Below, in pieces: positions 1 to 8,935 of a DNA stretch of 64,000 bases; positions within the stretch are counted from its first letter, which is position 1; each line of letters starts with the position of its first letter. The stretch spans positions 545,825 through 609,824 of the forward strand of contig NZ_FZOR01000001.1 of the NCBI RefSeq assembly GCF_900188445.1. Direction: 5' to 3'. A program made the translations under genes and the position numbers. The DNA comes from Actinomadura meyerae. GTDB taxonomy: Bacteria; Actinomycetota; Actinomycetes; Streptosporangiales; Streptosporangiaceae. A model generated the notes under the pieces. That model did no database searches. It was not told where the DNA came from and was given only the letters and a program-made list of their open reading frames with translations.

Positions 1-2789
1 CCGACCGGTTCCGGTTCGACGGCAGCGGCTACTACCTGAAGACCGCCGAGGAGATGCGCGGCATCGACTCCTCCGACATCTGGCTCGAAGGCTGCCGCAA
101 CACGCTGCTCGTCGCGGAGAAGGTCGACCCCGCGGGGATGTTCGAGTACCGCGACCTCAGCCCCCGCTTCCCCGTCCCCGAGGGCGAGACCGAGGAGAGC
201 TGGTTCCGCAAGGAGGTCTGGCGGGGCCTGGAGCGCCGCTTCCCCGACGGCCTGCCCGAGGGCTACAAGGAGCAGGCCGAGTACGAGATGGACGTCATCC
301 TCGGCAAGGGGTACCCGTCCTACTTCCTCGTCGTCGCCGACTTCATCATGTGGGCCAAGCAGAACGGGATCCTGGTCGGCCCCGGCCGCGGGTCCGCCGC
401 GGGCTCGCTGATCGCGTACGCGATGGGGATCACCGACCTCGACCCGATCCCGCACGGGCTGATCTTCGAGCGGTTCCTGAACCCCGAGCGCGCGTCCATG
501 CCCGACATCGACATCGACTTCCCTGAAGACCGGCGCGCCGAGGTCATCAAGTACACGACGGAGAAGTGGGGCGCCGACAAGGTCTCCTTCATCGCCACCT
601 TCGGCACCATCAAGGCGAAGGCCGCCATCAAGGACGCGGGCCGCGTCCTCGGCTTCCCGTACGCGCTCGGCGACCGGATCTCCAAGGCGTTCCCGCCCGC
701 CGTGATGGGCAAGGACATCCCGCTGTCGGGCATCTTCGACGACAAGCACCCGCGCCACGGCGAGGCCGGCGAGCTGCGCAAGCTGTACGAGGAAGAGGCC
801 GACGTCAAGCAGATCATGGACCTGGCGCAGGGCCTGGAGGGCCTGATCCGCCAGACCGGGGTGCACGCCGCCGGGATCATCATGTCCGGCGAGACGATCA
901 CCGACCACGTCCCGATCATGCGCCGGGACTCCGACGGCGCCATCATCACGCAGTTCGACTACCCGACCTGCGAGACGCTCGGCCTGCTGAAGATGGACTT
1001 CCTCGGCCTGCGCAACCTGACGATCATCGACGACGCGCTCAAGGGCATCAAGAAGAACAAGGGCGTCGACGTCGACCTGCTCGCGCTGCCGCTGGACGAC
1101 CAGGCCACCTACGACCTGCTCGCCCGCGGCGACACCCTCGGGGTGTTCCAGTTCGACGGCGGCCCGATGCGGTCGCTGCTGCGGCTGATGAAGCCCGACA
1201 ACTTCGAGGACATCTCCGCCGTCGGCGCCCTGTACCGGCCGGGCCCGATGGGCGCGAACTCCCACACCAACTACGCGCTCCGCAAGAACGGCCAGCAGGA
1301 GATCACCCCGATCCACCCGGAGCTGGAGGAGCCGCTCAAGGAGATCCTCGACACCACCTACGGCCTGATCGTCTACCAGGAGCAGGTCATGGCGATCGCG
1401 CAGAAGGTGGCGGGGTACACGCTCGGCAAGGCGGACCTGCTCCGCCGCGTCATGGGCAAGAAGAAGAAGGCCGAGCTGGACGCGCAGTACGTCGGCTTCG
1501 AGCAGGGCATGCTCGACAACGGCTTCTCCAAGGAGGCCGTGAAGACGCTGTGGGACATCCTCGTCCCGTTCTCCGACTACGCGTTCAACAAGGCGCACTC
1601 GGCCGCGTACGGCCTGGTGTCGTACTGGACGGCCTACCTCAAGGCGAACTACCCGGCCGAGTACATGGCGGGCCTGCTCACCTCCGTCGGCGACGACAAG
1701 GACAAGAGCGCCCTGTACCTGTCGGAGTGCCGCCGGATGGGGCTGAAGGTCCTGCCGCCGGACGTGAACACCTCCGAGGCCGACTTCACCCCGCTCGGCG
1801 ACACCGAGATCCGGTTCGGCCTGTCGGCGGTCCGCAACGTCGGCCACAACGTGGTGGACGGCATCGTCGCCGCACGCAAGGAGAAGGGCGCCTACACCGA
1901 CTTCAACGACTTCCTGAACAAGGTCCCGCCGCAGGTCTGCAACAAGCGGGTCGTGGAGTCGCTGATCAAGGCGGGGGCGTTCGACGAGCTGGGCCACCAG
2001 CGCAAGGCGCTGCTGATGGTGCACGAGCAGGCCATCGACTCGGTCATCGACATCAAGCGCAAGGAGGCCGTCGGGCAGGACTCCCTGTTCGGCGCGCTGG
2101 AGGACGACGGCGGCGAGGACGCGTTCGCCGTCGCGATCCCCGAGGGCGAGGAGTGGGACAAGACGACCCTGCTCGCCTTCGAGCGGGAGATGCTCGGCCT
2201 GTACGTCTCCGACCACCCGCTGCTCGGCGTCGAGCACATCCTCGAGCGCGAGGCCGACTGCACGATCGCCGCGCTGAACGAGGGCGAGCGGCCGGACGGC
2301 CAGGTCGTGGTCGTCGCGGGCCTGCTGTCCGGGCTGCAGCGCAAGGTCACCAAGCAGGGCAACTCGTGGGCGATGTTCCAGCTGGAGGACCTCGCCGGCT
2401 CGATCGAGGTGCTGTGCTTCCCGTCGTCGTACCAGCTGTGCTCGACGCTGCTCGCCGAGGACGCGATCCTGATCGTCAAGGGCCGGCTGGACCGCCGCGA
2501 GGACGTCGCGAAGATCATCGCGATGGAGGTGACCCAGCCCGACCTGACGGTCACCGACGCGACGGGCCCGCTGTCGGTCACGATGCCGCTCGGCCGGTGC
2601 ACGCCGCCGACGGTGTCGCGGCTGAAGGAGGTGCTGGTCACCCACCCCGGCACCGCCGAGGTCCACCTGCACATCCAGAACGGCCCGCGCACCACGGTGG
2701 TCCGGCTGGACGACCGGCTCCGGGTGGCCCCGTCCCCGGCGCTGATGGGCGACCTGAAGCAGCTCCTCGGCCCGTCCTGCCTCGGCTGA
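1..2789 (+). CDS. dnaE: DNA polymerase III alpha subunit (5' end outside window)
   Basis: This is the catalytic subunit of the replicative DNA polymerase III. The reading frame is open from base 3, so the gene starts upstream of the window. About 928 residues are visible; family members have about 1,170-1,190, so the N-terminal PHP domain is mostly missing here. The polymerase core is intact: the GPGRGSAAGS loop is followed by the PDIDIDFPEDRR catalytic Asp motif. Further on come the finger and beta-clamp-binding regions and a C-terminal OB fold (from about VVVVAGLLSGLQRKVTKQG), ending in the tau-binding region. It is DnaE1-like rather than DnaE2/ImuC-like in its C-terminal part, but only the full protein would settle this. 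It ends facing a minus-strand gene, with a hairpin between the two. Confidence 0.95.
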   Translation, partial: DRFRFDGSGYYLKTAEEMRGIDSSDIWLEGCRNTLLVAEKVDPAGMFEYRDLSPRFPVPEGETEESWFRKEVWRGLERRFPDGLPEGYKEQAEYEMDVILGKGYPSYFLVVADFIMWAKQNGILVGPGRGSAAGSLIAYAMGITDLDPIPHGLIFERFLNPERASMPDIDIDFPEDRRAEVIKYTTEKWGADKVSFIATFGTIKAKAAIKDAGRVLGFPYALGDRISKAFPPAVMGKDIPLSGIFDDKHPRHGEAGELRKLYEEEADVKQIMDLAQGLEGLIRQTGVHAAGIIMSGETITDHVPIMRRDSDGAIITQFDYPTCETLGLLKMDFLGLRNLTIIDDALKGIKKNKGVDVDLLALPLDDQATYDLLARGDTLGVFQFDGGPMRSLLRLMKPDNFEDISAVGALYRPGPMGANSHTNYALRKNGQQEITPIHPELEEPLKEILDTTYGLIVYQEQVMAIAQKVAGYTLGKADLLRRVMGKKKKAELDAQYVGFEQGMLDNGFSKEAVKTLWDILVPFSDYAFNKAHSAAYGLVSYWTAYLKANYPAEYMAGLLTSVGDDKDKSALYLSECRRMGLKVLPPDVNTSEADFTPLGDTEIRFGLSAVRNVGHNVVDGIVAARKEKGAYTDFNDFLNKVPPQVCNKRVVESLIKAGAFDELGHQRKALLMVHEQAIDSVIDIKRKEAVGQDSLFGALEDDGGEDAFAVAIPEGEEWDKTTLLAFEREMLGLYVSDHPLLGVEHILEREADCTIAALNEGERPDGQVVVVAGLLSGLQRKVTKQGNSWAMFQLEDLAGSIEVLCFPSSYQLCSTLLAEDAILIVKGRLDRREDVAKIIAMEVTQPDLTVTDATGPLSVTMPLGRCTPPTVSRLKEVLVTHPGTAEVHLHIQNGPRTTVVRLDDRLRVAPSPALMGDLKQLLGPSCLG

Positions 2790-2806
2790 CGCCCGCCCCG
2801 CCCGCA

Positions 2807-2829
2807 CCGCGGGGCTCCACCTCCCGCGG
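2807..2829. terminator. Hairpin between convergent dnaE and DUF6882 gene
   Basis: A 7-bp perfect stem, CCGCGGG (2807-2813) with CCCGCGG (2823-2829), has a 9-base loop. It sits between two genes that end toward each other, so it could terminate both. There is no T tract, as is common in high-GC actinobacteria. Confidence 0.5.
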
Positions 2830-2837
2830 CGCGGGGG

Positions 2838-3551
2838 TCAGCCGCCGAGGACGGCCGGGGTGAGCTCCGCCTGCCAGTTCACGAAGCGGCCGAGGCCGTC
2901 GAAGGAGGCGCGGGCGGTGCCGCCGCCCGGCAGCGCGGCCTCGGTCAGCGTGTCGGTCTGCCGGTAGGGGACGCGGTGGTGGGAGAGCAGCCCGGCGAGC
3001 GTCAGCCGCGGCTCGTGCGGGAACAGGCTCGCCGCGTTCGCCAGCAGGCGGGGCAGCGTGACCGGGTCCCAGCGGGCGGCCGGGACCTGCGGGTCGTCGA
3101 CGTGCAGGTAGGCGGAGCCGCCGTCGTAGCCGGCGCCGATGTAGCCGGCCCCGCCGAGGACGCCGCCGGCGGCCATCGCGATCAGCTCGCCGCCGTGCCC
3201 GGCCGGGCCCTCGTACCAGGACAGGTCGACCTCGGGGGTGGTGAACTCGGGGATGCCGAGGCGCTCGCCGATCGCCCGGATGGCCAGCGTCGGGGCGACC
3301 GCCGGGTGGGCGTCGCCGAACTGCGGGTTCGCCCAGCCCCACAGCCAGGTGCGCTCGCGGGCCGCGTAGCTGCCGAGCAGCGAGACGCGGACCGTGACGC
3401 CGCCGCTGGCGTAGGTGCGGGCGGTCAGGTCGGCGCTCCAGTCCTCGCGCGGCAGGAACTCGGCGAGCGTCTCCTGCTGCTGCAGGACGACGGCCGCGCG
3501 CGCGGCGCCGAGGCGTTCGAACGCAGGACTGAATCCGGACATGTCGGGCAC
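2838..3551 (-). CDS. DUF6882-like conserved protein
   Basis: This is a soluble protein of 237 residues with no signal peptide or membrane segment. The pattern (N-terminal helix with VVLQQQETLAEFLP, then a Trp-rich strand RTWLWGWANPQF, and a conserved C-terminal half) resembles the DUF6882 family of actinobacteria, whose function is unknown. The ATG at 3551 is the first start in frame; a second Met lies three codons inside (MPDM). It is convergent with dnaE and divergent from the membrane gene at 3671. No catalytic motif is recognisable. Confidence 0.8.
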   Translation of the reverse strand: MPDMSGFSPAFERLGAARAAVVLQQQETLAEFLPREDWSADLTARTYASGGVTVRVSLLGSYAARERTWLWGWANPQFGDAHPAVAPTLAIRAIGERLGIPEFTTPEVDLSWYEGPAGHGGELIAMAAGGVLGGAGYIGAGYDGGSAYLHVDDPQVPAARWDPVTLPRLLANAASLFPHEPRLTLAGLLSHHRVPYRQTDTLTEAALPGGGTARASFDGLGRFVNWQAELTPAVLGG

Positions 3552-3627
3552 ATTATCCCAGTAATCGGGGCTGTCGTGGGCGGGAATCGGACACCCTTCG
3601 AGAGTCGATCGGCCGAACCGGGCAGGC

Positions 3628-3633
3628 TAGGCT
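3628..3633 (+). promoter_or_regulatory. -10 box for the gene at 3671
   Basis: TAGGCT lies about 40 bases upstream of the GTG start. An AGGAG ribosome binding site at 3658-3662 (8 bases before the GTG) gives a short conventional leader. Confidence 0.4.
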
Positions 3634-3670
3634 TTCGCTGTCACGGGACTTACAGCTAGGAGCGTACGAG

Positions 3671-4288
3671 GTGCGGCGACCCGCCGGGAGGCTCTTCGCG
3701 ACGAGGCCGTGGGCGACCTGGGCCGCCACCACCGCGATCATGGCGCTGCTGGGCCCGCTCGCGGGCCTGCTGTGGGCCGCCGCCGCGCCGAAGGTGACAT
3801 TCGTGATCGTCCAGGGTGAGGCACTGCTGGCCGATCCGGAAGGCCAGGGCCCGATCGGCACCGACGCGCGGTTCGCCCTGATCGCCCTCGTCGCCGGGGT
3901 CCTGTGCGGCGCCGCCGCGTACGCGGCGGGCGGCCGGGGCAACGACGTCGCGCTGCTGCTCGGCCTGGCCGCCGGCGGGTGCGCCGCGGCCGTGCTGGCC
4001 TGGCGGACCGGCCACCTGATCGGCCTCGGCGACTTCCAGGACGCCGTCCGGCACGCGCGCGACGGCACGACCGCCACCGGCGTCGCCGACCTGCGCGCCA
4101 GGGGTGTGCTGGTGTTCTGGCCGGTGGCGGCCGTGGGCGCCTACGGGCTGCTGGAGCTGGCCGTCCGGCGGCTACCCGCGGGCGATGTCGCCGACCCGGG
4201 CGCCGGTGAGCCGGATCAGGTCGGCGGGGGCGAGCTCGATCTGGAGTCCGCGCCGGCCGGCGGAGACGTAGACGGTCGCGAGCGCTGA
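3671..4288 (+). CDS. DUF2567-like four-helix membrane protein
   Basis: This is a 205-residue integral membrane protein. Hydrophobic segments lie at about residues 15-37, 65-86, 92-110 and 143-162. A loop between helices 1 and 2 (VIVQGEALLADPEGQGPIGTDARF) is typical of actinobacterial DUF2567 proteins, whose function is unknown. The start is GTG with AGGAG 8 bases upstream. The last 39 codons overlap the opposite-strand deacylase gene by 117 bases. That tail (ADPGAGEPDQVGGGELD...) is low-complexity and may be a non-conserved extension that reads through because no earlier stop occurs. Confidence 0.75.
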   Translation: MRRPAGRLFATRPWATWAATTAIMALLGPLAGLLWAAAAPKVTFVIVQGEALLADPEGQGPIGTDARFALIALVAGVLCGAAAYAAGGRGNDVALLLGLAAGGCAAAVLAWRTGHLIGLGDFQDAVRHARDGTTATGVADLRARGVLVFWPVAAVGAYGLLELAVRRLPAGDVADPGAGEPDQVGGGELDLESAPAGGDVDGRER

Positions 4289-4666
4289 CACCGACGCGTC
4301 GACCACCGCGGGGAGCCGGCGGCGCTGCCCGAGCGGGCTGATCCCGCCGACGACGTAGCCGGTGGCGCGCTCGGCGTCCTTCGGGTCGGCCATCCGGGCC
4401 TTCTTCCCCCCGGCCGCCGCCGCGAGGGCCTTCAGGTCCAGGGTGGACGACACGGGCACGATCCCGACGGTGAGCCGCCCGTCCACCTCCGCCAGCAGCG
4501 TCTTGAACAGCCGCCCGTACGGGACGCCGAGGGCGTCGGCGGCGGCCTCCCCGTAGTTGTCGGCGGCGGGGTCCACCTCGTAGGCGTGCAGCGTGTACTC
4601 GATCTTCGCCTTGGTCGCGGCGACGGTCGCCGGGGTCCCCTTGCCGCCCTTGGCCTTGGTGCTCAT
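4172..4666 (-). CDS. ybaK: Cys-tRNA(Pro) deacylase (YbaK/EbsC)
   Basis: This 164-residue protein hydrolyses Cys-tRNA(Pro) formed by prolyl-tRNA synthetase, a trans-editing step. It is a single YbaK/ProX editing domain. Visible features include the conserved Lys in FKTLL, the strand LTVGIVPVSSTLDLKALA, the loop GYVVGGISPLGQ (the GGxSPxG motif that shapes the active site) and a final strand pair ending RGLQIELAPADLIRLTGA. The N-terminal MSTKAKGGKGTPAT is a short basic extension. Its 3' end overlaps the convergent DUF2567-like gene by 117 bases. Confidence 0.93.
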   Translation of the reverse strand: MSTKAKGGKGTPATVAATKAKIEYTLHAYEVDPAADNYGEAAADALGVPYGRLFKTLLAEVDGRLTVGIVPVSSTLDLKALAAAAGGKKARMADPKDAERATGYVVGGISPLGQRRRLPAVVDASVSALATVYVSAGRRGLQIELAPADLIRLTGARVGDIARG

Positions 4667-4757
4667 GGGGGAGAGTCTGCCGTGCCCGGCCGCTTCGGCG
4701 GGAACCGGTCCGGAAAGCCCGGCCGCTCCGGGGCCGCGGGGCCGGCCGCGCGGAAGA

Positions 4758-5420
4758 TCAGTTCGGGGTGAACGCCCCGTCCAGGAACTGCCCGGCGGGG
4801 ATCATCGGCAGGATGTCGAGGATGCGGTTCTCGCGGGACAGCAGGTCGCGCTCGGCGGCGAGCCGGAGCGCCGCGTCCTCGCACTCCAGCAGGCGCTGCT
4901 TCTCGTGCCCGTCCAGGACGAGCGCCGCCGCGATCGCGTACGACAGCTCGATCGGGTCCCGCGGCGGCTCGGGCGCCTCGGGCGGGCCGGCGCCCGCCGC
5001 GCCGAGCCGGTGCCGGTAGAGCCGGAACAGCCGCCGCACCCGCGCCGCGACCGGCCCGGGGTCGGCGCCCGCCTCCTCGGGCAGGAACTCGACCTCGCCC
5101 TGCAGGTAGGGGCGGGACCTGACCAGCTCCTTGACCCGGAACCGCCGCGCGCCGACCGCCACGATGTCGTAGCGGCCGTCGGGGTGCGGGGACACCTCGC
5201 GCAGCTCGGCGACGCAGCCGACGTCGGCGAGCCGGTGCGCGGCGCCCTCGCCGACCTCGTGCCCGAGCTGGATGCCGACGACGCCGAACCCGCGCGGCTC
5301 GGGCCGCTCCAGCAGGTCGGCGACCAGCCGGCGGTACCGGTCCTCGAACAGGTGCAGGGGCAGCACCAGCCCCGGGAACAGCACGGTGCCCAGGGGGAAC
5401 AGGGCGATCCGCTCGGTCAC
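4758..5420 (-). CDS. LON peptidase substrate-binding domain protein
   Basis: This 220-residue stand-alone protein has the N-terminal (substrate-binding) domain of Lon protease but no AAA+ or protease domain. The typical opening ERIALFPLGTVLFPGLVLPLHLFEDRYRRLV is present, followed by GFGVVGIQLG and GCVAELRE. I choose the GTG at 5420, which is preceded by GGGAGTGAGAGT, over the ATG at 5513, because homologous sequence begins right after the GTG and the upstream codons look like spacer. The C-terminal half is helical (LVLDGHEKQRLLE). The role is unknown; it may present substrates or act as a chaperone. Confidence 0.88.
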   Translation of the reverse strand: MTERIALFPLGTVLFPGLVLPLHLFEDRYRRLVADLLERPEPRGFGVVGIQLGHEVGEGAAHRLADVGCVAELREVSPHPDGRYDIVAVGARRFRVKELVRSRPYLQGEVEFLPEEAGADPGPVAARVRRLFRLYRHRLGAAGAGPPEAPEPPRDPIELSYAIAAALVLDGHEKQRLLECEDAALRLAAERDLLSRENRILDILPMIPAGQFLDGAFTPN

Positions 5421-5508
5421 ACTCTCACTCCCGCGTCCTGGCGCCGCCGGGAAGACGCCCTCGCCGCCAGGGTACGCGGCCATTGATGATCTTTGTAAGG
5501 GGTCTTTT

Positions 5509-5521
5509 TTCACAGTGTGAA
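5509..5521. promoter_or_regulatory. 13-bp palindrome TTCACAGTGTGAA
   Basis: A perfect inverted repeat with one central base lies in an AT-richer patch (T6 run just before it) between the divergent LON-domain gene and the PhzF-like gene. It has the size and position of an operator, but no regulator is known. Confidence 0.3.
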
Positions 5522-5586
5522 GCCGGTGTCATCACGGCCGGGCCACTGCCGCGGATTGGCCCTGCCGCCGCGCGCCGGGCGGCCGG

Positions 5587-5592
5587 TAGCGT
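5587..5592 (+). promoter_or_regulatory. Leaderless -10 box for the PhzF-like gene
   Basis: TAGCGT ends 7 bases before the ATG at 5600, so transcription would begin at or next to the start codon. No ribosome binding site is visible. Confidence 0.5.
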
Positions 5593-5599
5593 CGGCGCC

Positions 5600-6412
5600 A
5601 TGAGGATGCTCGTCGTCGATGCGCTGACCGGCCGCCCGTTCACCGGGAACCCCGCGGGGGTGTGCCTGCTGGAGGGCCCGGCCGACCCGGAGTGGATGCA
5701 GCGCGTCGCCGCGGAGATGAGGCACTCGGAGACCGCGTTCGTCCGCCCGCTGGACGAGCCCGGCGCCGACTTCGAGCTCCGGTGGTTCACGCCGCTCACG
5801 GAGGTCGCCCTCTGCGGGCACGCCACGATGGGCGCCGCGCACGCCCTCTACGAGACCGGATCGGTCGCGCCGGACCGCCCGGTCCGCTTCCGGACGCTGC
5901 ACAGCGGCGTCCTCGCCGTCACCCGCGAGGCCGGCGGCGAGCTGGCGATGGACTTCCCCGCCGCGCCGGCCGAGCCGATCGGCGTCCCGGACGGGCTCGC
6001 CGAGGCGCTGGGGCTGCCGGTGCTGCGCGCCGGCCGCAACGGGCAGAACGACGTCCTCGCCGAGGTCGCCGACGAGACGGCCGTGCGCGGGGCCGCACCC
6101 GACATCCCCGCGCTCGCCGCGATCGACGCGCGCGGCGTGATCGTCACCGCGGCCGCCGACCCGGGCCGCGGCTACGACTTCGTGTCCCGGTTCTTCGCGC
6201 CGCGCGTCCTGCCCGGCGACGCCGAGGACCCGGTCACCGGCTCCGCCCACTGCGCCCTCGCGCCGTACTGGGCCGCGCGGTTCGGCCGCGACACGCTGAC
6301 GGGCTACCAGGCGTCGGCGCGCGGCGGGTACGTCGGCGTCGCGGTGCGCGGCGACCGCGTGACCCTGTCGGGGCGGGCCGTCACGGTGCTCGACGGTACC
6401 CTCCGGGCCTGA
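5600..6412 (+). CDS. PhzF family isomerase-like protein
   Basis: This 270-residue member of the PhzF (diaminopimelate-epimerase fold) family has two similar half-domains. Family signatures seen are FTGNPAGVCLLE near the N terminus, the catalytic Glu in RHSETAFV, LRWFTPLTEVALCGHAT, and in the second half DFVSRFFAPRVLPGDAEDPVTGSAHCALAPYWA. Family members isomerise small acids such as the phenazine precursor DHHA; no phenazine genes are nearby, so the substrate is unknown. The ATG at 5600 is chosen because homology starts there and a -10 box is correctly placed for a leaderless mRNA; longer in-frame starts upstream lack support. Confidence 0.92.
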   Translation: MRMLVVDALTGRPFTGNPAGVCLLEGPADPEWMQRVAAEMRHSETAFVRPLDEPGADFELRWFTPLTEVALCGHATMGAAHALYETGSVAPDRPVRFRTLHSGVLAVTREAGGELAMDFPAAPAEPIGVPDGLAEALGLPVLRAGRNGQNDVLAEVADETAVRGAAPDIPALAAIDARGVIVTAAADPGRGYDFVSRFFAPRVLPGDAEDPVTGSAHCALAPYWAARFGRDTLTGYQASARGGYVGVAVRGDRVTLSGRAVTVLDGTLRA

Positions 6413-6467
6413 CGGCGCGCCGCGTCTCGGGAGCTGAGACGATGCGCGGGGGACGGGGCCCACTCCG

Positions 6468-6473
6468 TAGACT
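6468..6473 (+). promoter_or_regulatory. Leaderless -10 box for the his operon
   Basis: TAGACT ends 6 bases before the GTG start of hisD. No leader peptide or T-box structure fits between it and hisD, so histidine attenuation is not apparent here. Confidence 0.55.
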
Positions 6474-6479
6474 GGACGG

Positions 6480-7787
6480 GTGATTTCCCGTATCGACCTG
6501 CGCGGCTCGCTTCCCGGCGACCTGCGCTCCGTGCTGCCCCGCGCCGAGCTCGACGTCGAGGCCGCCCTGGACAAGGTGCGGCCCATCTGCGAGGACGTGC
6601 GCCATCGCGGCTCGGACGCGGTGCGGGAGTACACCAGGGAGTTCGACGGCGTCGAGCTGGAGAGCACGCGGGTGCCGGTCGCGGCCGTCCACCAGGCCCT
6701 CGCCGCCCTCGACCCCGCCGTCCGCGACGCGCTGGAGGAGAGCATCCGCCGCGCCCGCGCCGTGCACCGCGACCAGCGCCGCGCCGATGTGACGACGCGG
6801 GTCGTCCCGGGCGGCACGGTCACCGAGCGGTGGATCCCGGTGGGCCGGGTCGGCCTGTACGTGCCGGGCGGGCGGGCCGTGTACCCGTCCAGCGTGGTCA
6901 TGAACGTCGTCCCCGCACAGGAGGCCGGCGTCGGCTCCCTCGCGGTGACCTCGCCCGCGCAGAAGGACTCCGGCGGCCTGCCGCACCCGACCATCCTGGC
7001 GGCCTGCGCGCTCCTCGGGGTCGACGAGGTGTACGCGGCGGGCGGCGCGCAGGCCATCGCGATGTTCGCCTACGGCACCGACGAGTGCCCCCGCGCCGAC
7101 CTCGTCACCGGCCCCGGCAACGTCTACGTCGCCGCCGCCAAGCGGCTGCTCAAGGGCGTGATCGGCATCGACGCCGAGGCCGGGCCGACCGAGATCGCGA
7201 TCCTCGCCGACGGCACCGCGAGCCCGGTGGACGTCGCCGCCGACCTGATCAGCCAGGCCGAGCACGACACGCTCGCCGCCGCCGTCCTGGTCACCGACTC
7301 GGTGCGGCTCGCCGACGAGGTCGAGACCGAGCTGAAGGCGCAGGTCGCCCGGACCAGGCACACCGAGCGGATCACCGAGGCGCTCGCCGGGCGGCAGTCC
7401 GGCATCGTGCTGGTGGACGGCGTCGAGGACGGCCTGAAGGTCGTGGACGCCTACGCCGCCGAGCACCTGGAGATCCAGACCGCCGACGCCGCCGCGGTCG
7501 CCGCCCGCGTCCGCAACGCCGGCGCGGTGTTCGTGGGGCGGCACGCCCCCGTGTCGCTCGGCGACTACCTCGCCGGGTCCAACCACGTCCTGCCGACCGG
7601 CGGGTGCGCCTGCCACTCCTCCGGGCTGTCGGTCCAGTCGTTCCTGCGCGGCGTCCACGTCGTCGAGTACGACCGGGACGCCCTCGCCGAGGCCACCGCG
7701 CGCGTGGTCGCGCTCGCCGAGGCCGAGGACCTGCCCGCCCACGGCGCCGCCCTGAAGGCCCGCTTCGACTGGGAGATCCCCTCGTGA
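6480..7787 (+). CDS. hisD: Histidinol dehydrogenase
   Basis: This enzyme oxidises L-histidinol to L-histidine with two NAD+, the last two steps of the pathway. At 435 residues it is full length. Recognisable blocks are the [22 protein letters not shown] segment, the [16 protein letters not shown] nucleotide-binding region, [13 protein letters not shown], and SQAEHD with the zinc-ligand Gln and His. The C-terminal [24 protein letters not shown] contains further conserved His residues. It starts with GTG at 6480 behind a leaderless-type promoter and overlaps hisC by 4 bases (GTGA), heading a translationally coupled operon. Confidence 0.97.
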   Translation: MISRIDLRGSLPGDLRSVLPRAELDVEAALDKVRPICEDVRHRGSDAVREYTREFDGVELESTRVPVAAVHQALAALDPAVRDALEESIRRARAVHRDQRRADVTTRVVPGGTVTERWIPVGRVGLYVPGGRAVYPSSVVMNVVPAQEAGVGSLAVTSPAQKDSGGLPHPTILAACALLGVDEVYAAGGAQAIAMFAYGTDECPRADLVTGPGNVYVAAAKRLLKGVIGIDAEAGPTEIAILADGTASPVDVAADLISQAEHDTLAAAVLVTDSVRLADEVETELKAQVARTRHTERITEALAGRQSGIVLVDGVEDGLKVVDAYAAEHLEIQTADAAAVAARVRNAGAVFVGRHAPVSLGDYLAGSNHVLPTGGCACHSSGLSVQSFLRGVHVVEYDRDALAEATARVVALAEAEDLPAHGAALKARFDWEIPS

Positions 7788-8935
7788 CCTCGCTCAACGA
7801 CCTGCCGCTGCGGGACGACCTGCGCGGCCGGGAGCCCTACGGCGCGCCGCAGCTGGACGTCCCGTACGCGCTGAACACCAACGAGAACCCGTACCCGCCG
7901 TCCGAGCACCTGGTGAAGGCCCTCGGCGAGGCGGTCATGGACGTCGCCGCCGGGCTGAACCGTTACCCCGACCGCGACGCGGTCGCGCTGCGCACCGACC
8001 TCGCGGCGTACCTGGACACCGACACGCCCGGCGCCGGCCTCACCTGGGAGCGGGTGTGGGCGGCCAACGGCTCCAACGAGATCATCCAGCAGATCCTGCA
8101 GGCGTTCGGCGGGCCGGGCCGCACCGCGCTCGGCTTCGAGCCGTCCTACTCGATGCACCCGATCATCACCGCCGTGTCCGGGACCCGCTGGGTGAACGCG
8201 TTCCGCGACGAGGACTTCGGCCTCGAACCCGAGCGCGCGGTCGCCGCCGTCGCCGAGTACCGCCCCGACGTGGTGTTCCTCACCTCGCCGAACAACCCGA
8301 CCGGCACCGCGCTGCCGCTCGCCGCGATCGAGGCGGTGCTGGAGGCCGCGCCGGGCATGGTCGTCGTCGACGAGGCGTACGCCGAGTTCCGCCGGGAGGG
8401 CACTCCCTCGGCGCTGACGCTGCTGGCCGGCAACCCGCGGCTGATCGTCACCCGGACGATGTCGAAGGCGTTCGCGATGGCCGGGACCCGGCTCGGCTAC
8501 CTGGCCGCCGACCCCGCGGTGATCGAGGCGCTGCTGCTCGTCCGGATGCCCTACCACCTGTCGTCGGTCACCCAGGCCGTCGCCCGGACCGCACTCGCGC
8601 ACGGCGAGGAGCTGCTCGGCGGCGTCGCCGCGCTGCGCCGCGAGCGCGACGACCTCGTGGCCTGGTTGCGCGGCGAGGGGTACCGGGTGGCCGACTCCGA
8701 CGCCAACTTCGTCCTGTTCGGAACGTTCGAGAACCGGCGTAGGGTCTGGGAGGGGCTGCTGGAGCGCGGCGTGCTGATCCGCGAGGTCGGGCCGCCCGAG
8801 TGGCTGCGGGTCAGCGTCGGGGCGCCCGAGGAGATGGCCGCGTTCCGCACCGCGCTCCGCGAGGCGTGCGAAGCGGCGGCCCCCGGGGCCGGAACGGCCG
8901 GGAACAGTGCCGGAGACAACGAGGAGAGTCTGTGA
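7784..8935 (+). CDS. hisC: Histidinol-phosphate aminotransferase
   Basis: This PLP enzyme moves an amino group from glutamate to imidazole acetol phosphate, giving histidinol phosphate. Its 383 residues form a fold-type I aminotransferase: [13 protein letters not shown] at the N terminus, [24 protein letters not shown], and the PLP lysine in [18 protein letters not shown]; the C-terminal Arg in WLRVSVG binds the substrate carboxylate. It starts with the GTG that overlaps the hisD stop and overlaps hisB by 4 bases. Confidence 0.96.
   Translation: MTSLNDLPLRDDLRGREPYGAPQLDVPYALNTNENPYPPSEHLVKALGEAVMDVAAGLNRYPDRDAVALRTDLAAYLDTDTPGAGLTWERVWAANGSNEIIQQILQAFGGPGRTALGFEPSYSMHPIITAVSGTRWVNAFRDEDFGLEPERAVAAVAEYRPDVVFLTSPNNPTGTALPLAAIEAVLEAAPGMVVVDEAYAEFRREGTPSALTLLAGNPRLIVTRTMSKAFAMAGTRLGYLAADPAVIEALLLVRMPYHLSSVTQAVARTALAHGEELLGGVAALRRERDDLVAWLRGEGYRVADSDANFVLFGTFENRRRVWEGLLERGVLIREVGPPEWLRVSVGAPEEMAAFRTALREACEAAAPGAGTAGNSAGDNEESL

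Noticed and set aside
566..2863. 765-codon open frame inside dnaE
   Set aside because: Arg/Gly/Pro-rich translation typical of a +1 shadow frame in high-GC DNA; dnaE in another frame is certain.
3553..4077. 174-codon minus-strand ORF opposite the DUF2567-like gene
   Set aside because: Ser/Pro/Arg-rich product with no hydrophobic pattern or homology; the plus-strand gene has a ribosome binding site and membrane helices.
6413..6479. Histidine attenuator or T-box before hisD
   Set aside because: Only 67 bases separate the genes and the -10 box sits 6 bases before the hisD start, leaving no room for a leader.
6381..7742. 453-codon minus-strand open frame opposite hisD
   Set aside because: Low-complexity Gly/Val/Asp-rich product with no motif; antisense shadow of hisD.
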